Assembly (NCBI GenBank): GCA_013397455.1 | Contig: VYZB01000040.1 | Coordinates: 2,035,717-2,099,716, forward strand | Direction: 5' to 3' | Length of the DNA: 64,000 nucleotides | From: Crotophaga sulcirostris | Lineage: Eukaryota > Chordata > Aves > Cuculiformes > Crotophagidae | Shown here: one piece after another, positions 28,411 through 40,608 of the stretch | How the letters are laid out: every line of letters begins with the position of its first letter | How positions within the stretch are numbered: position 1 is the first letter of the stretch | The notes under the pieces: model-generated | Seen by the model: only the letters and a program-made list of their open reading frames with translations | The model's database searches: none | What the model was told of the DNA's origin: nothing | Program-made: the position numbers and the translations under genes

Positions 28411-28498
28411 CGGTCTGATCTCATAGCTGACCCTGTTTTGAGCAGGAGGTTGGACTAGAGACCTCCTGAGGCCCCTTTCAACTTGAATTATCCTATAA
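28411..28498 (+). mobile_element. Short old CR1 3' end
   Basis: Contains GACCCTGTTTTGAGCAGGAG, GTTGGACTAGAGACCTCCTG and AGGCCCCTTTCAACTTGAAT, then TATCCTATAAAA, a decayed ATTCTATG-type tail. Plus orientation, under 100 bp. Confidence 0.85.
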
Positions 28499-29054
28499 AA
28501 TGGAAGGAAATGGCTTATATCAGGCAGCTGAAATTATCTGGGTCTTTAATGTTTCTTTTCTCCATAGCACAGGTAAATAGACAGTTCAGAAAAGGCAATT
28601 ATACTAAGCAATAACAATTAAATGCCAATTACACAATGAGAAATTAATTGTTTATTAGGAAAGAGAGGGTGTGCCAAAAAGCTCTGTGAGTACATGATGT
28701 TTCCTTTTGGTCACATATAATAATAACAGAGGTCTTTGAACAGTGACTCTGGTGAATATCCTTCTTCCAGGACAACAGAAAAGCAATACATGTCTCAATA
28801 TCCAGAGAGATATGGCACCCTGGGCCTCTTGCCACAGCAAAGCTTACCAGCTCCTTGATCCCTTTTGTTTCAGGGAAGGGTGCTGGAGGACCCAAATCTT
28901 TACTTCCTGATGTGTTTTGTAAGCCAGACCCATTACATTAAGTACGCTGCATCCTACCATCATCCCTGCTTGGCCAGCTCTCTGCCTACTCTTACCAAGT
29001 TTGCAACACCACCAAACTGGATTAAGTGGTTGTCACATTGGAGAACAGGGCTCT
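28499..29054. other. Spacer between CR1 fragments
   Basis: AT-rich noncoding DNA. Overlapping minus-strand frames at 28644-28895 have no recognised product. Confidence 0.55.
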
Positions 29055-29312
29055 GTTCAGAAGGACCTGGACAGGCTGGAGAAACAGGTTGATGGGAACC
29101 TTGTGGAGTTCAACCCAGCAAATACCAAGTCCTGCATCTGGGATGGGCTAACCCTATACAGCAGTACAGCATGGGAATTGACGGGTACTGTAACTTGGGC
29201 TGTAGAATCTCTTTTGGAAATAAAAACAAATCTCATTCTACTTTGAGTATGGGCCTGGCTGTAAGCAGAAGTCAGACTAGACACCTTCCAGCCAAAATAA
29301 TTTCATCAATTC
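29055..29312 (+). mobile_element. CR1 fragment with internal deletion
   Basis: The left part (29057-29180) matches an internal ORF2-region block of CR1: CAGAAGGACCTGGACAGGCT, then GTTCAACCCAGCAAATACCA and AGTCCTGCATCTGGG. The right part (29265-29312) resembles the 3' end: CAGACTAGACACCTTCCAGC, then AATAATTTCA. The several hundred bases that normally separate these blocks are missing or unrecognisable. Confidence 0.75.
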
Positions 29313-31089
29313 AACCCTTGACCTGTCGAAGATATCCAAGCATGGGCCAAGTCTCTAAACGGAAGTGTTACAAGCTCTTCCTTGTTGGTCGATATTAGGC
29401 TTTACAGTTCAAGCTTCAAAAATGTTCATTAGAAACTTGCTAGCAATAAAACACAAGAGAGCTAGCTGGAAACAATAATTAAACATAAATGATTAAAAAA
29501 AGATTGATCCCACTTGCAAGTATTTAAATATGCCAGCTGCAAAATTACAACATTGGCACAGACCTGGATGCCTGTGCTTATTTTAAACACAGCTCGATGG
29601 GATGTGAATAGCAGGCTGCTTGTGCTGGTGCTTGTCCTGTGAGCAGAACATGCTTGAACCCTCAATGACCAGAAGAACATTGAAGCAAAACCCCCATAAC
29701 TTCACGAGGTCTCCAGGATGAGACAAGAATGCATAAGTACGACCTGGACTGTGGGATCATGACTTAAAACACCTTGATGTGGTTAGAGAGGTCTGCAAAT
29801 TGTTTTAAAGTTCCTGCTTGGGGACAGGCACCCATAGCTTAGAAAAAAAGGGAATATAGAGCAAGTGGCATTTGTAAGAGGACAGTCAGCAGGTAGGCAC
29901 ATCTCTACTGCTGCAACTGTAACCTACGTGCCTCAGGCACTCATAAATGTTGGAAGTAAAACCCATACTCAACTCCAGCAGCATCTAAGCTACCTGTCCT
30001 AGCAGTTGCCTCAATCCGAATTTTTGCTGCCCAGCAGAAGTCTTTGTGTTACCAAGTATTAAGGCACAGCACTGGACCCTTCACAGGCAGACATTCCAGA
30101 ACAAACATAGAATAAAGCTGCAGATAGGAAGAAAGCAACCACATGCATACCTTAGCCCCAGTGAATAGGAATTGCATGTATAGGTTGATTTGATCCCTTA
30201 CTCCATCTGCTGTATTTACAGGCTGAATCACTCCAGCATGAACAAGAGCACTAGAAAGGCCACAGAGCCTCCACTTCCAGTTAGGGCTCAAGGCATGCAC
30301 TATTTAATAGCTGAGAACATAGCATGAGATTTCCATAGACCCACGCTGCCAGGTGGAAACAAAAGAAATGACAGGCACGTAGACCCCCTTGTCAGGAATC
30401 ATCTCAGGTCCCTTTCACCATCACTTCTGCTCACAGTCGCGTATCAGGCTGCATGTCACGAGTGTCTCATGCTTTTGTTAGTCATTTCATTGGTAGGCAA
30501 GAGATCACGTCTGTTGCTCCCTTAATTATGGAAAAGTTGTCTGTGCACACTTTAAACAAGACCCCGTTCTGCTCTTTATCAATATTGAACATGCTTCCTG
30601 TCTTCTTCAATGCTCCAGCTTGCAGCCACACAACATTTGTTCATAGCTGCAGGCTATGTCAGTGAGACTTCGACAGAGCAGCAAAAGAGCTCCTTGTTCA
30701 AACAAACAGCGCTAGCAAATCGACCAGAGTTTTGCAAACACTGTCAGGATTGCAGCTGACTGGAGCTGCATGGCTGGAAAAGGCATGTTCCAATATGTAC
30801 AGTTAACGCTGTTACAGCAACCACATCTCCCTCAGGATGCGTTGCCGGTTCTCCCATCTAACCCGGCCTCTCAGCTGTAGGTGAGCATCCAGGCGTGTCT
30901 CACAGCACTTCAGGGGGCTGGGCTGCTACTCTGCTAGACATCGGGTGGATGTACAGGAAAAGAGGGGGACACACACCAGGTACCTTCACACTCTCCACAG
31001 GGGACTCAAGATCTGATTTTCGGTGTCGAAATTAGGCATGCGGTGCTCACTGATGTAACTGCCCCCAGGAAGCATTCAACCCATCGGGG
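29313..31089. other. Noncoding flank, no gene seen
   Basis: No repeat or exon recognised. Moderate GC from about 30800 to 31040 leads into the CR1 copy at 31090. Confidence 0.6.
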
Positions 31090-31598
31090 GTACTGCATTC
31101 AGCTGTGGGGCTCCCAACACAAGAAGGACAGGGATATGTTGGAGCAAGTCCAGAGGAGGGCCACAAAGATGATCAGAGGGCTGAAACACCTCTCCTGTGA
31201 AGCCAGACTGAGAGAGTTGGGGTTGTTCGGACTGGAGAAGGCTCTGGGGAACCTTAAAGCAGCCTTCCAGTAGCTAAAGGGGGCCTACGGCAAAGCTGGA
31301 GAGGGACTTTCTACAAGGACATGTAGTGATGGGATGAGGGGGAATGGCTTTAAATTGGAAGGGGGGAGATTTAGATTAGACATTAGGAAGAAATTCTTCA
31401 CCTTGAGGGTGGTGAGACACTAGCACAGGTTTCCCAGGGAAGTTGTGGGTGCCCCATCCTTAGAAATATTCAAGGCGAGGTTGGATGACCCTTTGAGCAA
31501 TCTGGTCTAGTGGAAAGTGCCCCTGCCCATGGAAGGGGGGCTGGCCCGAATAATCTTTAAGGTCTCTTCCAACCCAAACCATTCTTTGATTCTATGAT
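31090..31598 (+). mobile_element. CR1 LINE 3' fragment, ~510 bp, classic tail
   Basis: Plus-orientation CR1 with well-kept landmarks: TGCATTCAGCTGTGGGGCTC, GTCCAGAGGAGGGCCACAAA, AGGAAGAAATTCTTCACC, CTGGTCTAGTGGAAAGTGCC, and the end TCTCTTCCAACCCAAACCAT with tail TTGATTCTATGATT. It represents the classic ATTCTATG-tailed avian type and belongs to a different subfamily from the TACTGTGA copies nearby. A short open frame at its left end (31043-31273) is an ORF2 remnant, not a gene. Confidence 0.95.
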
Positions 31599-34500
31599 TT
31601 TACTTCTCTCCAATTAGAAGAACGCTTAAAAACACAACCTACTCATCAGCATTACTACGCACACTGAGAAACACTGTATTTATACCTTGAATCATTTCAC
31701 CATGGAGGCTCGATTGAGCTGATTGCCAAGTGCTGGGAAACTTTAATGAATCTATTTTGTTACACAGGATAAATGACATCAAATCTATCACAGTCTAAGT
31801 GAGGGCTTAACTTTCTTTTGCATAATGATTAAAGCAAACTTGCAAATCACATTATTACACAGGTAATAATCATCTGCAGCTTTCATGCTGAAGTTGACTT
31901 CTTTCTGGTGGCTTTATTGGCAGGTTTTCAAGTGATTGGTAATTTTGGACCTTTCTGTTTTGAGCTGTCCAGCCTGACCTAATCTTAAAAAGGCTCTGAA
32001 GGTCAACACTTTCTGAAATTGAAACTTTGTCGGAGGTATCTTCCTGCACATACAGAAAACCACTACTTGCTTTTTCGAACTCCAGTGGTCACTGCTCAAT
32101 CTCATGACCATATATGAGCAAGAATCGAGGAAACAGAAGATCTGTAGGCCACAAAAATGCTATCTGGTTGTGACTGGTTTACTGCAGGAACAATACTAGG
32201 GTGTAAAAACCAATATAGAGAAGAAAAATGACACTGAACAAGGCAAACCAAGCAAATATCACAATCCTGACAAGTGCTGGCATTCAACATTTAACTCACA
32301 TCATTGGGACTTGCTGCCAGGTGAACTCCAAGTGTTAGAGCCTGAACATTAGTCAGAGTAAAAGTCCATCCAGAGCCCAGTGTCTTGTGACTTGCAAAAG
32401 GAAGGAGAGGATGCAGTTCTTGGCCAACCCCCCAAGTTTCTGGCAAACCAGGACTTTAACAACAGCTCAAGCAGGAGGTTGCATCTGGACCCTTGTTTTT
32501 TGAGTTGCCACCATGTACTGACCTTCTCACAATATGTCAAAACCATTTCTGAATCCACCTTTGCTTCTGTAGCAGCCTGTGCCAAGAAGGTTAGAGATCT
32601 CAGTTATATTCTAGGTAAAAAGTACTTCAGTCACACTGTTTTGTTGCTACTGGTTCTTGCTTTGTGTATAAAACAGCAATGAGTCAAGATCATCACACTC
32701 AGCTGAGTAAACCCTAATCCAGAGAGGACCTTCTCTGAAGGCCTTCATTCTTCTGTAGCCATTACCAATCCTTGCACCTTTTCCAGTCCTACTTGGTACT
32801 CTTGAGAGAGTGTGGCCAGATCTGCAGGAAGCATTTAAGCTGAGAGCATACGGTTTTATACAAGGGTGAAATGAGGTCCATTTTCAGATGCATTTGCAGA
32901 TACTTTCAAATCAAGTACGTGTGGTCAGAGATGAGTCTGCAGATGTAAAAGGTACAGATTTACATGAACTTACAGAAATTATGTCTTCGGTTCATTGCAG
33001 TTCAATGTATAGTGCCAGGGGCCAAGAAGGAGGCAATCCTAAAATTTTAAAAGCACACTCAGCATGTCAGGGCCCATGTGCTTCCCACTGCTCTTGCTCG
33101 CTGTTATCTCAACACACCCAGCACTGCACTTTGGGGAAAACAAGCTTGAATTATCTGCTGGTGGAGGGGCTGCCACGCACTGATGTGTTCAGAGCACATG
33201 AATTTAACCTCAGGTCCAGCAAAGATGGGCCAACAGATGCTGCGTGCTCCTGCTTCCCTTCTGGACCTTGAAGCGAGGTCGCCTTCTGGCTTCGTTTTGA
33301 GGTCTTAGAGCTGATCTTGTGCTTAACTCAAAGCTCCCTCCCCACACTCTGTCTGGCTTCGGTACAAGCTAAAGCCACAACAGGCAGCTTAAAATTATAC
33401 CACTAGAATAACATGCTCAGTTGTTCCACCAACAGAGAAACACACGTCTCAGAAATGCCTTTTGCCAAAGCCTCCCTTTTTTTTTTTTTTGCAACAAGCC
33501 CACTGGCTGATCAGTTTGCCAAGAATGTCCTTCACTACTCTGCAGCAGACCCCCCATCTCCCCTCTGGCACTGCAACTCCAGCAGAAAAGAGGCTCACCA
33601 AAGCACAGCAGGTGATACATCTATCTCCTCCTATTTCCCACCAGGCACGTATCCTCCCTCCATCGGGGCAGAGGGAGGAAGAGGGGAGATATCTACAACT
33701 CCAGAGGCTTGTAGGCATCTCTTTTAGGATGACTGTGACTGCTAAATAAAAATGACCATGTGAGAAATGAGCTGTCAGAGCCGTTTTCCACCAGACTGAG
33801 CAGGCAAGAAGCTTGTGCACACCAATGCCACCAGCATCAGGTCCTTGCATCCCTGTAGCTGGGACAGGCACTGCTGATGTTCCCATGGGGACTACAGTAA
33901 GCTCTCTGCCAAGGAGCTGATGTGAGCACAGCAAATGCTGGGTGCACACAGCCCCAGCTCCGCAAGCACAAAAAGCACAGGCAGAATAATAAAATTGTTT
34001 AAGGTGGTGTAAGTAACCACATGAATATGCAGGGTGCTTATAAATTCTTGTCAGACCGCTTTGCTGCACTCATGCTTGCAGATTTCTCATGCAGGAAAGG
34101 TGAAGCAGAGAACAGTGCTTTATAAACTGCAGATAAGGACTTGACTGGGAGGTTTATTGATGGAAATGTGATAAGAGAGAATGAACGGCCACATTGAAAA
34201 GATGGTCCTCCTTCCACAGAGTGAACAGAAAAGAGTGTTTAGCTGCTTCTGTAATCATGTGGCTTTCACTTCTAGCTGCAATTAAACATCATTTGGTGTC
34301 TCTCTCAGGTATGCAGAAAGTGGGACCAATACAATAAGAGGTCCTTTCAAGGACCTGTAGGACATTTTATTGCTCTGATGATAGCTAACACTTCCAAAGG
34401 CATGTAAATCAGGTAGAAATGCTTTACTTCTCAGCTATGAATTGTATCTCAAGCTGTAGGGTATTCAGGCAGTTAACTTCTGATAAGACATTCAGCTCTC

Positions 34501-36110
34501 ACCAATGCTTGTGAAAATCAAAGCCAGATGATTAAACAGGAAAAAGATATCAAGTATCTTTCTGTACCAGGGTTTTAGGAGTCTAAGTCCCAGTTCTCCT
34601 CAACTTGAAAAGGGATCTGAAGAGCCAAATTTGATTTCCAAAAACGGAGCCACAAACCATCACCATGGTGTCTACAGACTGACCTTCCCACTTCTTACCA
34701 TGGCAGCCAGGACTTTTTACAGCCTCTTGGGACTTGCATCACAGAGCCCCAAAACCCTGTGATGACACTTCAAAAGCAGGGCTGTGGGAACACCGGATAT
34801 CTTGTCTCTTGGTTTATTCAACAGTACTCGGACATTCAGCTGTCTGCTTCATTTTCCTCTGTTTACACCCAAATACTTTTTAATGACACTGCTAGAAATC
34901 AAGCAGCACTGAATTGCTCCTAATGTTTAAACACCTTTTTTCTCCGTTATCTATCCATGCGGAAAAGGGTTTGAGTAGTGGTTTTCTCTTTTCCTGGGAT
35001 GTCTTAAGACGTTTTTTCCACAGGAGTGCAGCCTTCCTCTAAGACCACTTGGAAGATGACCTTTCAACACGAAAGTGTGTGCTGGAACATATGGCCAATC
35101 TTTATCTTGGCATGCCGGGGGAGGTTAGTGGAGGTCGCTCCCAAATCGGGTCACTGCTGCTGCACACCTGCTACCCAGCTGGAGCTGCTCTCACTGGACA
35201 CAGCAGAGCTCCAGAGTGCAGAAGGGGCCATCCCATGCACAAGGGAACACTGTGGATTATTTACAAAACTCCAGACAACTTCCACCTCCCATTCCCAATC
35301 CACTCTGCTCCTCAGTGCCTTTTTAATTTAACTAGTCACACCGAAATTTAGGCTTGGAGTTTAGTTGGGTGGGAGCTTGCACTGTCAATAGCATGAAGGG
35401 CAGATTTTAATGTTTCATATTCAGCTTGGAAGGCCGTGGAAATGCTAGAGCATTTCATTACTCCTACAAATCCCAGTCAGTGAAGTGGGCTGCAGCTGCA
35501 CGAAAAACTGACACCACTCTGAAATTATATACCCCTGCAGTACCAGTCCTGCTCCACAAACTGGAATATCAGCCACACAGCTGAATCTTTCTAAAATGGT
35601 CATCACATGATTCATGCAAGTTTCTTCTTCAGGAAAATAACATGTGGGGTGAGTGAACGCAATAAAGGCTAAAAAAACCCACAGTAGACACATTTTCTAC
35701 AAAGCTTTGCAAATGTAAGCTAGCCCTAATAGATTGTGGCAATGCACCTGCCAATGAAACACTCTTATATCATCTCCTGGGGCCTAAAATAGAACATGGG
35801 CTAAAGTGTTATGTGCATTGAATGAGGTCAAATGCTCTTGGGGTTATGGTGATACTGATAACTTGAGAAAACAGAATTCACATCTCTAGATGATCCTGCA
35901 AAAAGTCATTTATACACATTCAGGGAGCAGCAATTCCCTGACTCCCAAAGCTGCTGGAGGATGAGCAGTTGCTGTATGGCCCAGCCACCTTGGCTCCATT
36001 TCTACAACGTAGCTGCACCTAAGCCCACAAACAGTTACCTGAAGCACATGTGCTCTGCACCCCGGTATTACCTATAGCCCTCAGACTCTTATGCCTCTGT
36101 TGCAGAGATA
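31599..36110. other. Noncoding flank; longest open frame of the window
   Basis: A T16 run sits at 33477-33492. A 206-codon minus frame spans 34069-33449 across that run; it is Cys-rich, shows no domain, and its last residues (KKKKK) are simply the T-run read in reverse, so I do not call it a gene. A MITE-like fragment lies at 34571. Confidence 0.55.
34571..34592. repeat. Possible fragment of the same MITE-like family
   Basis: TTTTAGGAGTCTAAGTCCCAG resembles the TTAGGAGCCTAAGTCCCAT motif of old palindromic repeats. It is a single block without its mirror arm, so this is a weak call. Confidence 0.2.
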
Positions 36111-36276
36111 TCACACAGTACCACAGTATTACAAGGTTGGAAAGGACCTCTGAGATCATCGAGTCCAACCTATAACCCAACACTAACACCAACCCATCAT
36201 CTAAACCATGGCACTGAGTGCCTCATCCAATCTCCTCTTAAACACCTCCAGGGCATTCCAATGGCCAATCACCCTT
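36111..36276 (-). mobile_element. Short CR1, TACTGTGA-tail type, with internal deletion
   Basis: Reverse-orientation copy: tail TCACACAGTACCACAGTATT, then GGTTGGAAAGGACCTCTGAG, ATCGAGTCCAACCTATAACC and the CATGGCACTGAGTGCCTCAT block. Compared with the copy at 3391, about 35 bases (the GACTCCACCACCTCCC part) are missing between CCTCCAGG and GCATTCCAATGG. It ends at ATCACCCTT. Confidence 0.95.
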
Positions 36277-37819
36277 GGTGTTCTAGTAAAAAAAAAACCA
36301 ACACAAAAAGAGAGAGATTTTTGAAATTGTGATCAACGGGAACTTACCTCTTAAGGAGATTTTCACCAGGTTCAGAGGATCAGTTCCATAGTACTTTCTT
36401 AGGCCAAGTTAACTGCCCCACAGGCACTGGTGTGCGATTCCAGATGGAAATAAAATTGAGGACTCCACTAAGCAGGATAAGTGTCCAGCTGTGCTTTCCA
36501 ATGCCATGAAAAATCTAGAGAAAAGCCAAAATGGATGAATTCCAAAATATTTTGAACAGGCAAACTCTTAGGTCAGACAGCTGAGAAAGTCATTGATACT
36601 TGATTAGAGCATGAATGACAACCTTTAAAACTGTTATCAACTCACCTTGGTGTCTTTGACAACTTCATTGTGGATAATAATTGGTTTACAAGAAAAAAAG
36701 GCAAGAAAGTGTTATGAAATTTGTAACTTTACTGTGTAATTTTTGAGTGGATAATTGAAATACCTGTTTCAGTCCTCTTGCAGTTTGCTGTAGCTGGGGA
36801 AAGAGACAGGCAGGGAACAGGGTGTCTTTATCTCACCAGATATCAACATCTGCAGTGTAGGTGTGTGGTCAAACAGGACACTCTAAGTATGCAATAAAGT
36901 TCTGATGTGACATACTTTTCTCTCCAGTGGTCATAATGGGAGTTTACATGGCTAGGAGCTAGAGCTATCCTGAGTGTTAGCAATTTTAGATTATGGCAGA
37001 ATAAAGTTATGTAGGCAGTAAGTTAGGTAGGCAGTAACTGGATTCAAATTTACTACAATTGCAGCTTTTTAAATATTGTTTTCATGTCTTCATTAAATGA
37101 AGAAAACAAGGAGTACCCCCCTGTCTTATGGTCAGCAGAAGGATTTGCAGATTTGAGTCATCTCTTCATTAAAAGGCAGCCTCTCTACCCTTCAGGAATG
37201 TCTTCTTCTCATATAAACTGTGACAGAAGGTCAATTTTCTTCCTGCACCTCTGTGTTGCTCAGAATAATCCCTCTTTGAAATTTTGAGATCTTTACTTGA
37301 TTCAATATCCATTTGTGGCCCCTTGAATTGTTAGGGTGTTGTGTTGAATTGTCCTTGTCCAGCTTAACTGCCTCCCAGGATAAAAGATGTCTGTCCTGGT
37401 GCGTGATGGTTACAGGACTCCCAGGGTACTCTGAAGTTATTCCTCCAGCTGGGAGGAATCTGTCAATGTTCTTTAGTCCACACAAAACGTTTGGCCAGCA
37501 GACAAAAGTGGGGATGTGTGAAGCCCCTGAACTAAACCTTGCATAAGGTTCTCCTGCAGCCTACATCAGATTCATGAAATGAAAGCACAACAGCACACAT
37601 CACCAGGACTAAAAGACACCAGAAAATTATCTAGTTCATGCCAGTTATAAATGCATCATACATGAAAGAAATTCATTAAGCTTGCCTTTAAAGATATCCA
37701 CCATGGAAAACTCCACAGCTCCCTGAAGTTGCTCCAGTCACTTACCATCACAGTGCTACTGTTGTTTCTTCTGAACATCTTGCATGTTTCTTGCTGACAT
37801 GGAAGTCCATCTACCTTAG
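36277..37819. other. Noncoding spacer between CR1 copies
   Basis: Nothing recognised except A-rich sequence (36289-36309) just after the CR1 truncation point. Confidence 0.6.
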
Positions 37820-38021
37820 ACAAGAAGAAAATTTCTTTGCAGGTGCAGGGGAATGCACTGCCCAGGGAGGTGGTGGAGTTGCCGACCCTGGATGTGTTTA
37901 AGGGAAGACTGGATGAGGCACTGAGTGCCATGGTTTAGATGATGGGTTGGTGTTAGTGTTGGCTTATAGGTTGGACTCGATGATCTCAGAGGTCCCTTCC
38001 AACCTGGTGATACTGTGATAC
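37820..38021 (+). mobile_element. CR1 3' fragment, TACTGTGA-tail type
   Basis: Plus-orientation: GAATGCACTGCCCAGGGAGG, GGATGAGGCACTGAGTGCCA, GGTTGGACTCGATGATCTCA, and AACCTGGTGATACTGTGATA at the end. The left boundary is uncertain within about 30 bases; a degenerate AGAAGAAAATTTCTTT block suggests 37820. Confidence 0.95.
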
Positions 38022-38533
38022 CTCACAGCTTCCTGCCAGGGCCTTCTTCTTCCCTTAATCCCATATTGACTCCTGTATGCTGAGTTACTCCAATGCCATT
38101 TTTATCTAAAAAAACATTCAAGTCACCCGTCTCCATCTTTGGACGCTATCGCTTTAGCCCATGGAGCACTGCATGCGTTTCTTTGGCCTGGATACACCGA
38201 AAAAATGGTTCTTGCTTTAAACAAAGCAGCTGGCACACACAGGTGGGGTTTCCAGATGGCAAAGGTGGCAGCACCTGATCCAGGAGATGCGATCTCTGGG
38301 GGCTGCTCTCAGCAAAGCAGAGAAAGCAGCCCTTGTCCTTTCATAATGAGCAGGATTCCTCTGGTATTGGCAGCAACAAGCCCTCACTGCTCCCCTCCTG
38401 CAGCAGTGGCCAAAGTAGCTTTGGTTTCATGCCACACAGGGAGCTGCTGCTGCCCTGGCCAGGATGCTGCTCTGCAGGGCTGACATTATGCCCACATTCC
38501 GCTTATTTGGGGTCTTGAGCACAACCATACCCA
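38022..38533. other. Spacer between two young CR1 copies
   Basis: About 510 bases of moderately GC-rich unique DNA between two same-oriented CR1 copies. Open frames at 38139-38483 and 38333-38518 overlap in different frames and have no recognised product. Confidence 0.55.
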
Positions 38534-38836
38534 GGGTTGGTCTCTTCTCTCAGGTGACCAGTGACAGAACTAGAGGACATGGACTCAAGCTTCGTCAGGG
38601 AAAGTTTAGGCTTGATATTAGGAAGAAGTTCTTCACTGAAAGGGTGATTGGCCATTGGAATGTGCTGCCCAGGGAGGTGGTGGAGTCGTCAACCCTGGGG
38701 GTGTTTAAGAGGAGATTGGATGAGGCACTCAGTGCCGTGGTTTAAATGATGGGTTGGTGTTGGTGTTGGGTTATAGGTTGGACTTGATGATCTCAGAGGT
38801 CCTTTCCAACCTTGTAATACTGTGATACTGTGATAC
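38534..38836 (+). mobile_element. CR1 3' fragment, TACTGTGA-tail type, ORF2 end readable
   Basis: Plus-orientation, the best-preserved copy of its type here. One frame reads through the ORF2 C-terminus: [51 protein letters not shown] and stop near 38745. The noncoding end follows, with GGTTGGACTTGATGATCTCA and (TGATACTG)n up to 38836. It is 5'-truncated, so it is not mobile. Confidence 0.96.
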
Positions 38837-40404
38837 CTGGCTTCAGGTTTGAAAAGTTGCTATGAAATACAAAACCTTACTAGTGCATAAGCAGTTTGTT
38901 GTATTTAGGGAATATCACCCCTTCCTTGCTTCTTGCTTCCAATGGGAAGACTCATGATCACTTTTTTTCCTCCAAAATCCTTGCCATGATGAGAAGCAGA
39001 AGCCTTGACCTCTCAGGTATTTCTGTCAGTGACTGGCTGGTTAATAGAAAATTCCTTCCCCACATCTGCTATTCACACGGGGAGCAGAGAGTTCCTACAA
39101 GCAGTAAATTAGAGAAGTAAGGAAAAAGCAGGGGGAAGGAGATGTCTCCAGGACTGTCCACGTGTTATGGCACAGCACTTTAAAAGTGGCATGATCCACA
39201 GCTAACAGGGGCTGACTGAAGCACAAAAGCTTAAACTGGAGGCAGCCTCCCCTGAAAGTGTTTGGATTCATTTTTAAAAGGAGGTTTATTTTTTTATTCT
39301 GGTAGATCCAAACCACAGTGAAAGATTTGGTTTCAATTTTACCCACTGAAACTGAAATATTATTTTTTGCAGAAACTGCATTTTCCATCAAAGAAATTTT
39401 CACTTGAATGTTTCTGATCAGCTTAAATTGGTTTTAAAATTGTTTTTAATGTCCCCTGTCAGTAACAGGATTAGTTTCTGGATACACTCTGTTTATTTTA
39501 CTTTCTCTCCCAGAAGATATAAAATCTGATGCAGTTTGAAACTTCAGTAGTATTTTTATTGAATGCTGAGATTATAGAACTGCCAGAGACTGAATTGTTT
39601 AAATAAACTGTCCAAGGCCCTAGTGAATGTATCTCCAGGGGTATATTGAGATGTCAGGCAAGCAAAAGCTACTTGGTTTTGTAATTCAAGAATTACTTTT
39701 TACTCATATAAACTTAATGTAGCCCAGACAAACTCACAAAGCGTTTAAACCATGCAACAGTTTAAATATTCAAAATAATAATCTGGTTGGTGTTATATGT
39801 GATGTCTGGAAATGCAGTTTTATATATGGAAAGCATCTAACCAGCCCTGTGGAATACCAAAACAACATGCTCTGCTCTTGCTGTCTTGGGAGAGTCTTCA
39901 GCTAGGGTGGTTTGAAAACTACCATGCTCTGTAAAAACACATATTCTTTCTTCTGATGTTATTTGTACCATTCCACACGGTTTCAAATATGAAAACATAT
40001 TTGAATAAATGTATACTTAATGTGTTAGATTTGATTCTTCTAGTTGTAAAGTTGGATCATATTACTAGATTAAAATTTGAATATTTTCAGGCAAGCCTCA
40101 TAATAACTCACCAGGCATACTTGTAGGTCAGATCTTCATTTTCACATCATGGGACACTGATTAGACCTTGTCCTCTTGCACGTGACCAAAGCTGGAGCAA
40201 GGTCTTTCTGTCACATGGAGGTCACTGAGCAAATCCATCTCAAAGCAGGAATTACTTTGGAGAAATTCTATGAGTCTTTGACACCAAGATGCTATGCACT
40301 AAAAATAAACCCCCAAAATGATTTCTTTTAGAATTTTTACCTCAGATCATGTAAATCCCCAGTTACATGATTGTTCCACCAACAGCTGTCTTGGCATGAA
40401 TGGT
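38837..40404. other. Noncoding spacer, AT-rich
   Basis: AT-rich unique sequence; nothing recognised. Confidence 0.6.
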
Positions 40405-40529
40405 CTTTTTAAGAGGAGATTGGATGAGGCACTCAGTGCCATGGTTTAGATGATGGGCTGGTGTTAGTGTTGAGTTATAGGTTGGGCTCGATGATCTCAG
40501 AGGTCCTTTCCAACCTTGTGATACTGTGG
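40405..40529 (+). mobile_element. Short CR1 3' end, TACTGTGA-tail type
   Basis: Plus-orientation: TTTTTAAGAGGAGATTGGAT, GGCACTCAGTGCCATGG, GGTTGGGCTCGATGATCTCA, and CCTTGTGATACTGTGG at the end, with barely one tail unit left. Confidence 0.95.
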
Positions 40530-40584
40530 TCAGAAAAAAGTGGCTAAAGGAAGGTATTTTTTAAACTAGCTTTGCCATCAGAAC

Positions 40585-40608
40585 CACAGCACCGTGGACA
40601 AATGCCCT
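40585..40608 (+). promoter_or_regulatory. RE1/NRSF-like site
   Basis: CAGCACC-GT-GGACA at 40587-40600 matches both halves of the REST/NRSF core with the canonical 2-base spacer. The last part of the consensus (GCGCC) is not kept; the sequence continues AATGCC. It lies 55 bases after a CR1 end but outside it. Confidence 0.35.

Noticed and set aside
33449..34069. 206-codon minus-strand open frame, the longest in the window
   Set aside because: No domain, start context or splice support; its terminal Lys run is the T16 tract read in reverse, and a frame of this length is plausible by chance in 64 kb of two-strand sequence.
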